This document shows positions 16,699 to 25,769 of a stretch of DNA of 64,000 nucleotides, piece after piece. The stretch covers positions 186,001 through 250,000 of the forward strand of contig MPNM01000001.1 of the NCBI GenBank assembly GCA_002239025.1, in the 5' to 3' direction. The translations under genes and the position numbers were made by a program. Every line of letters begins with the position of its first letter. The stretch's first letter is position 1. The notes below the pieces were generated by a model that searched no databases, was not told the DNA's origin, and saw nothing but the letters and a program-made list of their open reading frames with translations. This DNA is from Chloroflexi bacterium bin125 (GTDB taxonomy: Bacteria > Chloroflexota > Dehalococcoidia > Bin125).

Positions 16699-18138
16699 CT
16701 AGTCAGCCGAGTCGTTGGGTTGGTCGGGTTGGTTGACTGGTTGACGTGAGCGCCGGCGTCGGCGTCGGGTTCTGCCACCCTTGCCTTCGGGCTTTTGCAA
16801 CGGACCTGATGCATCCTGTGATTCGGCCGATGGATCTGACTGTTGCTGGTTGACGACCTGTTGCTTGCGTCGCCGGCGCCTGCGTGACGGACGCGTCTGT
16901 GTCGATTCGGACTGCTCCTCGGACCGGCTGGTGTCCGTGGCGTCCGGTTGGCGATCTGCGTCAGACGTTCCCGGCTGCCGCTCCGATTGTGATCTGCGGG
17001 ATCGTCGTCGGCGACGACGCGAAGGCCGCTCGGTAGGCGGCGGGGATGCTTCATCGGGTGAGCTTGGAGCGGCGGCCTGACGCAGCGCAGCGGCTTGAGC
17101 GTCAGCTTCCTGCTGGTCTCGTTCGGCGTCGATCAGCGCCTGGTTGGGCGCATCCTCGGTGCGGACGGCCATGCCGATTTCGGCTGCCGGCACGTCGACG
17201 CGCTGGGGATGATCATCGAGCGAGATCGTCACCTTTTGCTGCAGCACATTGAGTTTGATCACCTTGCCCATACCCGCCGGCGTGCTGACGCGCTTGCCCA
17301 CGCGGGGCAGCGAGCCGCGCATCTCGCGATAGACCTCGTGCTCGAACGTGAGGCAGCAGAGCAGGCGTCCACAAACGCCGGAAATGCTGTCCGGGTTGAG
17401 CGACAAGTCCTGGTCTTTGGCGACGCGAATGCCGACGTGGGGGAAGTCGGTCATCCAGCTCGAGCAGCAGAGTCGCAGGCCGCAGATGTCATAACCATCG
17501 ACCAGACGAGCGCGCTCGCGCTGGTTGGCCTGCTGCATGTTGAGCCGGACGTCGTGTTTGTTCTGGACTTCGTCGAGCAGGGGTCGGAAATCGACATGGT
17601 CAGGCGCCTGGAACCAGGCGGTGCCCTGATCGCCATCAAGGTTCAGTTCGACGGCGACGGGATAGAGGCCCATGTCCTGCTGAACAGCGGCTGTGCGCAT
17701 GTCCTGGAGGATCTCGTCGGCACGCTGCGCCTGTTGTTCGGCGTGTTCGCGATCATCCGCGTCCGCGAGCCGGACGATGGGTCGGACGTCCCGGGGAATT
17801 GGTTTGGCCGGACCATCTTCGTCTGGCACGGTCACGACTCGCGCGAGCTGGTCGCCGCGGGAGCGGTCCACCACGACATAGTCGCCGGCAAACACCTGGC
17901 CGCGCGGGGCGGCGAAGTGGTAGATGCGAGAAGCCTCGCGGATGCGAATACCGATCATCACCTGGTCATCAACGGATGATTCTGAGGCTGGCTCGGGAGT
18001 TGAGTCAGGCGATGGCTCAAGAGTCGATTCAGCAGGGGAATCGGCAGGTGATTGGACTTCGTTCGTACAGGCGGGATCGTCTTGAGCTGCGTCGTCCGTG
18101 GCTTGCGATGTGGGACCGTCGTCACTTTGTTGGTTCAT
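16699..18138 (-). CDS. ricT: PSP1 / RicT-like protein with arginine-rich tail
   Basis: 479 residues. The central part is the PSP1 domain family (YaaT/RicT): AAPRGQVFAGDYVVVDRSRG, then NQRERARLVDGYDICGLRLC, CSSWMTDFP and DSISGVCGRLLCCLTFEHEVY. The conserved cysteines match those that ligate Fe-S clusters in RicT of the RicAFT complex, which assists RNase Y. The N-terminal ~90 residues are Ser/Asp/Glu-rich. The C-terminal ~130 residues are disordered and carry three arginine blocks (SRRRRRRSRR, SRRRRRRKQQ, RTRRRRRRSRQ). The start at 18138 overlaps the holB stop (ATGA), the usual holB-ricT order. The longer upstream frame is a shadow of holB. Confidence 0.88.
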   Translation of the reverse strand: MNQQSDDGPTSQATDDAAQDDPACTNEVQSPADSPAESTLEPSPDSTPEPASESSVDDQVMIGIRIREASRIYHFAAPRGQVFAGDYVVVDRSRGDQLARVVTVPDEDGPAKPIPRDVRPIVRLADADDREHAEQQAQRADEILQDMRTAAVQQDMGLYPVAVELNLDGDQGTAWFQAPDHVDFRPLLDEVQNKHDVRLNMQQANQRERARLVDGYDICGLRLCCSSWMTDFPHVGIRVAKDQDLSLNPDSISGVCGRLLCCLTFEHEVYREMRGSLPRVGKRVSTPAGMGKVIKLNVLQQKVTISLDDHPQRVDVPAAEIGMAVRTEDAPNQALIDAERDQQEADAQAAALRQAAAPSSPDEASPPPTERPSRRRRRRSRRSQSERQPGTSDADRQPDATDTSRSEEQSESTQTRPSRRRRRRKQQVVNQQQSDPSAESQDASGPLQKPEGKGGRTRRRRRRSRQPVNQPDQPNDSAD

Positions 18139-19274
18139 GTTGTCTTTCTGGGGACCGGAATGTTGAGGAGGAGCACGTCGAGCGCGAGTCGGGCATTGAC
18201 GCCCGTCTGGATGAGTGCGCGAGTGCGTTGTATCTGCTCCAGAAACTGGCTGAGTTCCTGTTGATCGTACAGCGCCGCAATCTCGCCGACCCGGTCGCGC
18301 TGCGAGATATGAATCAACGCCTCGGTCTGATTGGTCTGCGCCAGCCAGAGATCGCGCCACCAATCGGTCCAGGCATCGAGGATCAGCTCGAGGTTGGCGA
18401 CGGTCTGCGGCGAAGCTCCGCGACCGACGAGCTGCTCAGACCAGGCGAGCCGATCGGCGCGACTGGCGCCGGCGATGCGGACAGCGTCGTCGATTTGCGC
18501 GGATCGCATGGTGACAGGATCGCCGTCGCGCAGGTTGGTCTGCAGCCAGCCGGGGCGTCCACGGGCCAGTCGGGCCAGCTCTCCGCGCCGCTCGGCTTCG
18601 ATTGGCAGTTCGACCCCTTCGTCTGCGGCCCATTGTTCGAGCCAGTCGTCTAGCTGTGCTGCCGGCAACGGCGACAGGGTGAGGGTGCGGCAGCGGGAGC
18701 GAATCGTCTCGGAGAGTTTCGCCTCCTGGGCTGTGAGGAGAATGAAGTGCACCCGGTCGGGCGGCTCCTCCAGCGTCTTGAGGAACGCGTCGGCGGCGTC
18801 GGAGGTGAGCGCGTCGGCGGGATTGATGATGACGATTCGTTGGTCGGCCTCGAACGGTGCGAGGGTAGCGGCGTGCTCGATGCGTCTGATCACGCAGATG
18901 CCGATGGTTCGGGAGTTGCGATGATCGTGGTCAGACTCGACGCAAATTGCGCCGGGCGCGATGACCTCGACATCTGAGTGCTGCGGTTCGAGCGTAGGTT
19001 GGGCGGGATCGTGGAGGCGTCGGCAGTTGCGGCACTCTCGGCACGGACCGGCGCTCTGATTCGTGGCCGTTTCGCAGAGCAGTGCTTGCGCGACGCGAAT
19101 GGCGAGGTCTCGTTTGCCGACGCCGACTGGACCCGCGATCAGCAAGGCATGGGGCAGGCGTTCGGCGTCGAGCATTGCGACCAGCGTGTGGCCGGCCAAG
19201 GATCGCGCGTGTGGGCCCCAACGGTCGGCGGGATCGTCGGAGATGGACTCGGAAACGGACTCGGAAACGGACAT
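18135..19274 (-). CDS. holB: DNA polymerase III subunit delta prime
   Basis: 379 residues, a clamp-loader AAA+ subunit. The P-loop is GPVGVGKRDLA (near residue 50); the zinc knuckle is CRECRNCRRLH plus an upstream Cys; Walker B-like and sensor regions are RIVIINPADALT and AADAFLKTLEEPP; then SETIRSRCRTLTL contains the SRC motif. In the P-loop, Lys is followed by Arg rather than Ser/Thr, as is common in non-hydrolysing delta prime subunits. The N-terminus SVSESVSESISDD is encoded by short tandem repeats. It lies between lysA and ricT, all on the minus strand with gaps of 11 and -4 bases. Confidence 0.92.
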   Translation of the reverse strand: MSVSESVSESISDDPADRWGPHARSLAGHTLVAMLDAERLPHALLIAGPVGVGKRDLAIRVAQALLCETATNQSAGPCRECRNCRRLHDPAQPTLEPQHSDVEVIAPGAICVESDHDHRNSRTIGICVIRRIEHAATLAPFEADQRIVIINPADALTSDAADAFLKTLEEPPDRVHFILLTAQEAKLSETIRSRCRTLTLSPLPAAQLDDWLEQWAADEGVELPIEAERRGELARLARGRPGWLQTNLRDGDPVTMRSAQIDDAVRIAGASRADRLAWSEQLVGRGASPQTVANLELILDAWTDWWRDLWLAQTNQTEALIHISQRDRVGEIAALYDQQELSQFLEQIQRTRALIQTGVNARLALDVLLLNIPVPRKTT

Positions 19275-19285
19275 GGTGCGCTACT

Positions 19286-20614
19286 TCACAGCTCCAAAAG
19301 CAGCAGATCGTCAAGCGTCTGACGACGCCGGACGAGTTGCGCGTCGCCGTCGTTGACCATCACGATGGCCGGGCGAAGGGCGAGGTTGTAGTTGCTCTCC
19401 ATGGCGATCTGGTACGCGCCGCTGGCGGGAATCGCGATCAGCTCGCCGAGTTGCAGCGCGGGCAGGTTGGCATCGCGGACCAGGACATCGCCTGACTCGC
19501 AGAACTTTCCGGCGACCGTCGCCACGAGGCTGGGAACGGTGTTCATCTGCTCGGCGGCGGCGGCTTCGTAGGTCGACTCGTACATCGCCGGTCGAATGTT
19601 GTCGGCCATGCCGCCGTCGACTGTGACATAATCGCGTGTCTCGGGAATGTGCTTGCGGCTGACGACGGAGTACAGCGCGACGCCGGCGCGTCCGACGACT
19701 GAGCGGCCCGGTTCGATATGAACATCGGGCATCGCGAGACCGTGCGTGTCGCATGCGGTGTGAATGGCATTGGCGATCTCGACGGCGTAGATGTCGGTCT
19801 CTGGCGCGACGCGGTCGGCGGTGTAGGTCAGGGCCATACCGCCACCTGGCGAGAATTCTCGCCATTCGTAGCCGTGTCGTTGCTTCATTTCAGCGGCGAA
19901 CTGGCCGATGGTGGCGATCCCGTCGGCATATGGCTCGACGTTGAACAGCGGTGAGCCGAGATGGATGTGGAGTCCGGTGAGGTCGAGGAACGGCGCCTGC
20001 ATCGCGCGCACGACGGCAGCCTCGGCCTGGCCTGAGGGCAGAGGGAATCCGAACTTGCTGTCACGCAGACCTGTCGTGGTTTTGGCATGGGTCTGGGCGT
20101 CGACGCCGGGCGTGATGCGCAGCATGATGCGTTGCTCTTGCGCGCGTTTTCTGGTCAGTTCGTCCAGAACCGCGAGTTCGTCGTCGTTGTCGACGATGAT
20201 CCGTCCGACGCCGGCGTCAAGGGCGTACTCCAGCTCGGCTCGGGTTTTGCCGTTGCCGTGGAAGCCGATCTGCTCGGGGTCCATGCCGCCGGCCAGCGCC
20301 ACGTGTAGTTCACCGGCGGAGACGACGTCAAGACCGAAGTCTTCCTCGACGAGGATGCGGGTCAGGGCGGGATTGAGCCAGGCCTTGGAGGCGTAGTGGG
20401 CGCGAGCTCCGGGCAGTTGGGCCTGGTAGTCGCGCAGGTACGCACGGCAGGTTTCGCGGATTGTGCGCTCGTCGTAGATGTAGAGCGGCGTGCCGAATTC
20501 CTGGGCCAGTTCACGGACGTTACAACCGCCGATTTCGAGGACGCCGTCCTCGTCGGCCTGGGCCGTGAACGGTAAAACATCGGCGAGTGTTGCGATGGGT
20601 GTCCGGTTGGTCAT
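19286..20614 (-). CDS. lysA: Diaminopimelate decarboxylase
   Basis: 442 residues. It makes L-lysine from meso-diaminopimelate, the last step of the pathway, with PLP. The PLP lysine lies in HYASKAWLNP near residue 80. Other family blocks are GFHGNGKTRAELEYALD, HIHLGSPLFN, FSPGGGMALTY, HIEPGRSVVGRAG, the dimer-site KFCESGDVLVRD, and ASGAYQIAMESNYNLALRP. An AGGATG ribosome site precedes the ATG. The same strand continues into holB after 11 bases. Confidence 0.94.
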   Translation of the reverse strand: MTNRTPIATLADVLPFTAQADEDGVLEIGGCNVRELAQEFGTPLYIYDERTIRETCRAYLRDYQAQLPGARAHYASKAWLNPALTRILVEEDFGLDVVSAGELHVALAGGMDPEQIGFHGNGKTRAELEYALDAGVGRIIVDNDDELAVLDELTRKRAQEQRIMLRITPGVDAQTHAKTTTGLRDSKFGFPLPSGQAEAAVVRAMQAPFLDLTGLHIHLGSPLFNVEPYADGIATIGQFAAEMKQRHGYEWREFSPGGGMALTYTADRVAPETDIYAVEIANAIHTACDTHGLAMPDVHIEPGRSVVGRAGVALYSVVSRKHIPETRDYVTVDGGMADNIRPAMYESTYEAAAAEQMNTVPSLVATVAGKFCESGDVLVRDANLPALQLGELIAIPASGAYQIAMESNYNLALRPAIVMVNDGDAQLVRRRQTLDDLLLLEL

Positions 20615-20690
20615 GGATCATCCTGCGGGCTGGGTATGCTGCGAACAGTTGGTAGACAGTTGGCAGACTGCTGACTGATTGGAGTGCGCC

Positions 20691-21410
20691 ATGAGTATGG
20701 AGCTACATGCGGAATCGCGCTTGTTGCGAGTGTATTCCCGCGTCGTGGTGATGCAGATGTCGTGGGGACCATTCGAGAACAACGCGTTCGTGCTGGTTGA
20801 CAAGGGCACGGGCGACGCGGCGATCATTGACGCGGTTGCTCAGCATGAACTGGTGATGGCGGGTGTGGAGGACTCGGGAGCGACGCCGAAGATGGTGCTG
20901 TTTACGCATTCGCATCCCGACCACATCAAGTCCTACCACGAGCTGCGGGAGCGGCTGGGGCCGAATGTGCCCTTCTACATGCACACATCGGACACCGTGG
21001 CCGACGAGCAGCATCCCTGGCTGGAGACCGACCTCGACATCGATATCCATCTGCAGGGCGGCGAGACGATCCTGTTGGGCGGGACAGAGTTCGAGGTACT
21101 GCACACGCCGGGTCACACGACCGGTTCGGTGTCGTATTACAACGCCGATGAAATTGATCCCTATTGCGTCGTTGGGGACACGCTGTTCCCAGGCGGTCCA
21201 GGGAACACTAGAGGGATGCCGCAGGTGACCCAGGAAGTGCGCTCGATTGTGACGAGGCTGTACGGCCTGCCGGAGAAGACATTGACATTCAACGGGCATG
21301 GGGACGACACGACGATTGGCGCCTCGATTGATGAGTTCGTCCAGGGCGCGATGGCGCACAGCATTGTGCGCGATGACGCCTCGGGCGACACGACATGGGG
21401 CGTGGAGTAG
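20691..21410 (+). CDS. MBL-fold metallo-hydrolase
   Basis: 239 residues. The metal-binding motif is FTHSHPDHIKSYHEL (HxHxDH), with more ligands in HTPGHTTGSVSYY, VVGDTLFPGG and FNGHGDDTTIG. Proteins of this shape include glyoxalase II-like hydrolases and persulfide dioxygenases; the sequence does not tell which. The cytoplasmic location is inferred from the missing signal peptide. The start ATG at 20691 has GGAG before it. The 3' end overlaps the M16 peptidase gene by 16 bases, suggesting a two-gene operon. Confidence 0.85.
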   Translation: MSMELHAESRLLRVYSRVVVMQMSWGPFENNAFVLVDKGTGDAAIIDAVAQHELVMAGVEDSGATPKMVLFTHSHPDHIKSYHELRERLGPNVPFYMHTSDTVADEQHPWLETDLDIDIHLQGGETILLGGTEFEVLHTPGHTTGSVSYYNADEIDPYCVVGDTLFPGGPGNTRGMPQVTQEVRSIVTRLYGLPEKTLTFNGHGDDTTIGASIDEFVQGAMAHSIVRDDASGDTTWGVE

Positions 21411-22693
21411 TGGCGCCCCGGGCAGACGGCGCGCCACGAGTTTCCGTCCTGGATAACGGACTACGTGTCATATGCGCTCCCATGGCGTCAGCGCGTTCGG
21501 CGTCGGTGTCGTTCTATGTGGGCGCTGGATCGCAATACGAGCGTGATGAGTTGGCCGGAGTTTCGCACCTGGTCGAGCACTGTGTGTTCAAGGGGTCGGA
21601 GTTGCATCCCTCGGCGGCCGATATCTCTACGGCGATTGAGGGAGTCGGCGGTTACATCAATGCGGGTACCGACCGCGAGCTAACGGTCTATTACGCCAAG
21701 GTGCCGGGTCCCGATTGGGAGACAGCGGTTGACGTGGTGGTCGACATGGTCTGTCGGCCGAGGTTTGATCGCGACGAGCTGGAGAAGGAACGATCAGTCA
21801 TCCTGGAGGAGTTGGCCCAGATTGAGGATTCTCCGTACCAACTGGTCGGCGAGCTGATGGCTGAAGTGATGTGGCGAGATACGCCGCTGGGCCGCGATAT
21901 TGCCGGCACACCTGAGTCGGTGAATGGGATTCCCTATGAGGACACGGTCTCCTATTGGCGATCGCAATACTCGCCGGGCAACACGCTGGTCTCAGTTGCC
22001 GGGGAGATTGACCCGGACGCGGTGTTGGCTCGGGTCACAGCGTTGACTGAGCGGTGGGCGCCGGCGCAAGCGGAAGATCGCCGCGCTGCACCATTGTCGA
22101 CAGCCGGCGACCGCGTGGCGGTGCGCATCAAGGAGACGGAACAGACGCAGATCTGCATCGGACTGCCGACAATCACATCGAGACATCCTGATCGGCACGC
22201 GCTGTCGCTGATGACGGCGATGCTGGGCGATGGGATGAGTTCGCGGCTGTTCCTCAAGGTGCGTGAAGAGTTGGGACTGGTCTACGACATTCACTCGTCG
22301 CTGGCCTTGATGCGTGACTCGGGCGTGATGCAGTTGTCGATGGGCGTTGATCCGGAGAACGTGACCCAGGCGCTCGAGGCGACGTTGGGTGAGCTGGCTC
22401 GGTTAAGGGACGGGGTGACGGAGGAGGAACTGCAGCGCGCGAGACGGCTGGCGGCGGGTCGGATGTTGATGGGGATGGAAGACACGCGGGCTGTGTCGGC
22501 CTGGAACGGCGGCCAGATGCTGCTGCACGAAGAGCTGCGCTCGGTGGACGAGGTCAACGAGCAGTACCAGGCGGTAGAGGCGGACGATGTCGCGCGGCTG
22601 GCGAATCTGTATCTGTGCGAGGACGAGTTGCGGTTGGCGCTGGTGGGTCCCTCGGGTGAGGCGGAACAGCTTCAGGAACTGCTGCGGTTCTAG
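21395..22693 (+). CDS. M16-family zinc metallopeptidase
   Basis: 432 residues. The inverted zinc motif HLVEH (in VSHLVEHCVFKGSE) and the downstream Glu (RSVILEELAQIEDSP) are present, so the N-terminal half looks active. The C-terminal half is the second M16 fold, with KVREELGLVYDIHSSLALM. The size matches single-chain bacterial processing-peptidase-like proteins such as YmxG/PqqL-type. It may start at ATG 21395 or at a GTG at 21410; the first is chosen. Confidence 0.9.
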   Translation: MGRGVVAPRADGAPRVSVLDNGLRVICAPMASARSASVSFYVGAGSQYERDELAGVSHLVEHCVFKGSELHPSAADISTAIEGVGGYINAGTDRELTVYYAKVPGPDWETAVDVVVDMVCRPRFDRDELEKERSVILEELAQIEDSPYQLVGELMAEVMWRDTPLGRDIAGTPESVNGIPYEDTVSYWRSQYSPGNTLVSVAGEIDPDAVLARVTALTERWAPAQAEDRRAAPLSTAGDRVAVRIKETEQTQICIGLPTITSRHPDRHALSLMTAMLGDGMSSRLFLKVREELGLVYDIHSSLALMRDSGVMQLSMGVDPENVTQALEATLGELARLRDGVTEEELQRARRLAAGRMLMGMEDTRAVSAWNGGQMLLHEELRSVDEVNEQYQAVEADDVARLANLYLCEDELRLALVGPSGEAEQLQELLRF

Positions 22694-22753
22694 GGATTCG
22701 GGTCACAGGGCAGGTCGGCTGGTGACGACCGGATAGGGGTGATCGACGGGGAA

Positions 22754-22823
22754 CCCCCCCTCTGCCCCCGGGTCAAGCCCGGGGCAGGCTTTCGGCATCT
22801 CCCCCTCAAGGGGGGAGAAGGGG
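22754..22823 (+). repeat. Family A palindromic element, copy 5
   Basis: CCCCCCCTCTG, the long centre CCCCCGGGTCAAGCCCGGGG, GCAGGCTTTCGGCATCTCCC, then CTCAAGGGGGGAGAAG. It lies between the convergent M16 peptidase and DinB genes (22694-22878). Confidence 0.6.
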
Positions 22824-22878
22824 AATCACGCCTCGGTTGCCACTTCGCGCTGGTACATGGCTTTCATTTGAGCGTGGA

Positions 22879-23358
22879 CTAGTCGACCTGGTGGAGGAGG
22901 GCTCGGAGGTGGTTGATTTCTCCGGCGTGGTAGACGTCGTGGACGGCGATGGCGTCGAGGATTCGGCGGGTTTCCCAGGAGGCTCCCCAATAAGTTGGTC
23001 TAGGCACGACGAGTTCGTGGTCGTCGTTGAGGTGTTGCACGGAATCGATCACGACGTCGTGGGCTTCTTCCAGCCATTCGAGTAAGTCCTCGAATGATGC
23101 CTCGCTGACGGGGTCTTCACGGTCCCAGGTGGTCCAGAAGGTGTGGGCGGCGTCGCCGAAGGCGTGATTGGCGTGCATGAGTTTGACGGCAGCGCAATGG
23201 ATGATCAGATCGCGCATGGTGCGACCTCCGCCAGGGACGACGGTGTCGAGGTCGTCGGTAGTGACCGAGGAGAGATTGGCGATCAGGGAGTGTTCGGTCT
23301 TCTTGCGGAAGGATTGTTCGAGGCTCCAGATGAGATGTTCGAGGACGTCTCTTGACAT
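22879..23358 (-). CDS. DinB-family four-helix protein
   Basis: 159 residues. Helical protein of the DinB/YfiT type. The three His positions that bind a divalent metal are visible: LIIHCAAVKLMHANH near residue 50 and AVHDVYHAGEINHLRALL near the end. Members include thiol transferases and uncharacterised stress proteins; the substrate is not evident. It sits 37 bases downstream of the radical SAM gene on the same strand. Confidence 0.85.
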   Translation of the reverse strand: MSRDVLEHLIWSLEQSFRKKTEHSLIANLSSVTTDDLDTVVPGGGRTMRDLIIHCAAVKLMHANHAFGDAAHTFWTTWDREDPVSEASFEDLLEWLEEAHDVVIDSVQHLNDDHELVVPRPTYWGASWETRRILDAIAVHDVYHAGEINHLRALLHQVD

Positions 23359-23395
23359 GGCGGTGGCAGCCTCTTTCTCCTTGTTAGCCCGGCCG

Positions 23396-25273
23396 TTAGA
23401 GCACGCTGATCAGTTGGTCATCGGTGGCGCGACGTTTGGCGATCAGGTCTCCGAGTTTGAGTTCGCAAAGCTGGGCGGCGTGCTCCATGCCGCAGACGTT
23501 GCAGCCGTCGCGGCAGTCGGCAGTGGTGAGTTCTTTCCAGGTTCGCTGCCATTCCTTGCGCAGGAAGGCCTCTGAGACGCCGGACGCGATGTGCATCCAG
23601 GGGAATCGTTCCCAGAGGTCGCGCTCTCGGTGGCAGTAGAAGGCGGGATCGAGTCCCTCTTTGGCCATCGCGTCCCACCAGATGTTCTCGCGCAGGTGTT
23701 CGCTCCAGGCATCGAAGCGTGCGCCGTTGCGCCAGGCAGTCTCGATGACCGGCGCGAGCCGACGATCGCCGCGCGAGAGGACGCCCTCGAGAATTGATTC
23801 CTGCGGGTCGTTCCAGCTCAGGTCGAGGCGCGCACGACGGGTCATCTGCTTGAGCATCTGGTGTTTTGGCTCGAGCTCGGCGGGGGTCTCCTGTCGAGCC
23901 CACTGGAATGGCGCGTGCGCCTTGGGCACGTGGTTTGAGGTGGAGACGCGGACGCGGGCGCGATTGCCGACGATTTGACGGCCGATCTGCTTGACCTGCG
24001 AGGCCCAGTCGACGATGCCTTCGACGTCGGACATGGTCTCGGTGGGCAGGCCGACCATGAAGTAGAGCTTGATCGATGTCCAGCCCTGCTCGAAGGCGTT
24101 GCGGGCGGCGTCGAGCAGGTCCTGCTCGTCGACGACTTTGCTGACGGCGTTGCGCAGGCGCTGTGAGCCGGCCTCGGGGGCGAAGGTCATCGAGTGCTTT
24201 TTGCGCGGCGAGCAGAGCAGGGCAACATCGACGCTGAAGCTGTCTACGCGGGTGGAGGGCAGCGAGACGCCAATGTCGTCGCCGAATTCAGCGCGTAGGG
24301 CTCGGACGATGGCCTTGATCTGGGAGTGATCTGTTGAGGAGAGGGAGACGAGGGAGAGGTCGTCAAAGCCCGTATTGCGGAAGAGTTCTTTGGCTCCGGC
24401 GACGACTTCCTCTGGGGTGCGCTCGCGCAGCGGTCGGTAGATCATGCCGGCCTGGCAGAATCGGCAGCCCTGGGTGCAACCGCGCTGGATCTCGATGCCT
24501 CCGCGGTCGTGGACGGTCTGGAGATAGGGGACGATCGGTTTGGTCAGGATTGGCGGGAGTCCCTGGATGAAGCGCTTGACGACGGGGACTGAGGCGGCGT
24601 CGTCGGTGGCGAAGACTTCGGCGGGTGTGCCGTCGGCCTCGTAGCGCCACTCGTAGAAGCGGGGGACGTAGACGCCTGGCGTGCGGGCGAGGGCGCTCAG
24701 CAGGTCGAGCCGGGAAGCGCCCTGAGTTTTGGCTTCGTGCAGGAGTTGGTTGACCTCGAGGATGACGTCTTCCGCTTCGCCGAGGATGAAGGCGTCGATG
24801 AAGGGCGCGAGCGGCTCGGGAACGAGCGCGCCGGAGCCTCCGGCGAAGATGATCGGATCGTCTTCAGTGCGGTCGAGGCTGCGGATTGGGATGCCCGAGA
24901 GGTCGAGCATTTCGAGGATGTTGGTGTAGGTGAGTTCGTAGGAGAGGGAAAAGCCGAGCGCGTCGAAGTCGCGCAGACCGCGCCGATTTTCGAGAGAGAA
25001 GAGCGGCTGTCCGTGGGCGCGAAGGCTGTCGGCCATGTCGGGCCAGGGCGTGTAGCAGCGCTCGGCGAGGGTGTCGGGTGTGTGATTGAGGATGTCGTAG
25101 AGGATGGCGAGTCCGCCGTTGGACTGGCCGATGTCGTAGAGGTCGGGGTAGATCAGGCCCCAACGAACGGCGCGTTCGTTCCAGTCGTGCTCGATGACGT
25201 TCCACTCGCCGCCGACGTATCGGGCGGGTTTGGAGACACCGCGTAGGAGTGGATCGATGTTGATGGTAGGCAT
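23396..25273 (-). CDS. TIGR03960-type B12-binding radical SAM protein
   Basis: 625 residues. The N-terminal half resembles a cobalamin-binding domain (RWGLIYPDLYDIGQSNGGLA, PLFSLENRRGLRDFDALGFS). The radical SAM cluster motif is RGCTQGCRFCQAGM (CX3CX2C). After it come ELFRNTGFDDLSLVSLSSTD and EAGSQRLRNAVSK, typical of this group. The C-terminal part has paired cysteines (DCRDGCNVCGM). Such proteins are often found with a DUF2344 partner near rplU/rpmA; that partner is not seen here. The reaction is not known with certainty. Confidence 0.88.
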   Translation of the reverse strand: MPTINIDPLLRGVSKPARYVGGEWNVIEHDWNERAVRWGLIYPDLYDIGQSNGGLAILYDILNHTPDTLAERCYTPWPDMADSLRAHGQPLFSLENRRGLRDFDALGFSLSYELTYTNILEMLDLSGIPIRSLDRTEDDPIIFAGGSGALVPEPLAPFIDAFILGEAEDVILEVNQLLHEAKTQGASRLDLLSALARTPGVYVPRFYEWRYEADGTPAEVFATDDAASVPVVKRFIQGLPPILTKPIVPYLQTVHDRGGIEIQRGCTQGCRFCQAGMIYRPLRERTPEEVVAGAKELFRNTGFDDLSLVSLSSTDHSQIKAIVRALRAEFGDDIGVSLPSTRVDSFSVDVALLCSPRKKHSMTFAPEAGSQRLRNAVSKVVDEQDLLDAARNAFEQGWTSIKLYFMVGLPTETMSDVEGIVDWASQVKQIGRQIVGNRARVRVSTSNHVPKAHAPFQWARQETPAELEPKHQMLKQMTRRARLDLSWNDPQESILEGVLSRGDRRLAPVIETAWRNGARFDAWSEHLRENIWWDAMAKEGLDPAFYCHRERDLWERFPWMHIASGVSEAFLRKEWQRTWKELTTADCRDGCNVCGMEHAAQLCELKLGDLIAKRRATDDQLISVL

Positions 25274-25400
25274 CGTGGGTCTCGCAGTTGCTCATCGCAA
25301 TCGGCGCGAACGTTGGATTCACGCTACCAGAGGATGACGTGGAGTTGCGATGGCGCCTTAAGCGGAGGGAGAGGGGAATGTGAGGTTGCTGCTGGCGTTC

Positions 25401-25590
25401 TGAGGGACGGGTGGTGGATGATGTTTGGGCTGGAGTTGGGTGGTTCGTGATTCCTGCCTGCGCAGGAATGACGGAGGGGAGATGGGGGAGGGATCTGGCC
25501 GCAGGGGTTGTGAGGGACGGCTGGTGGATGTTGATGGGGCAGGAGTTGGGTGGTTCGTGATTCCTGCCTGCGCAGGAATGACGGAGGGGC
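25401..25590. repeat. Two ~80-base direct repeats carrying family B hairpins
   Basis: The unit beginning TGAGGGACGG at 25401 recurs at 25511. Both contain GAGTTGGGTGGTTCGTGATT followed by CCTGCCTGCGCAGGAATGAC and GGAGGGG. A further CAGGAATCACGGAGGG and CAGGAATGATGGAGGG follow to about 25629. The stretch 25274-25769 has no gene; the rest of it shows only G-rich sequence and the hairpin at 25729. Confidence 0.65.
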
Positions 25591-25728
25591 GCAGGAATCA
25601 CGGAGGGGGCGACAGGAATGATGGAGGGAGGCGGGTGGTGTAGCGGAGCGGGGGTGGAATCCTGTATATTTGGTGGTGCGCAGAGATGCGCCCGGATTTA
25701 TTGGGCGGTTGACCGCTCTGGACTGATT

Positions 25729-25757
25729 GGCGGCCGCATGGCCGCCATTTTCCTTTT
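25729..25757 (+). terminator. Terminator-like hairpin just before the PIN-TRAM gene
   Basis: Perfect 7-bp stem GGCGGCC with loop GCAT, followed by ATTTTCCTTTT. It ends only 12 bases before the GTG start on the same strand and includes no coding sequence. It could be an attenuator of the downstream gene or the end of a short transcript starting near 25680. Confidence 0.5.
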
Positions 25758-25769
25758 GTGGAGCCTGCC

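Noticed and set aside
23418-23903. Several minus- and plus-strand frames inside the radical SAM gene
   Set aside because: Arg-rich shadows of the main frame; none has a motif or ribosome site.
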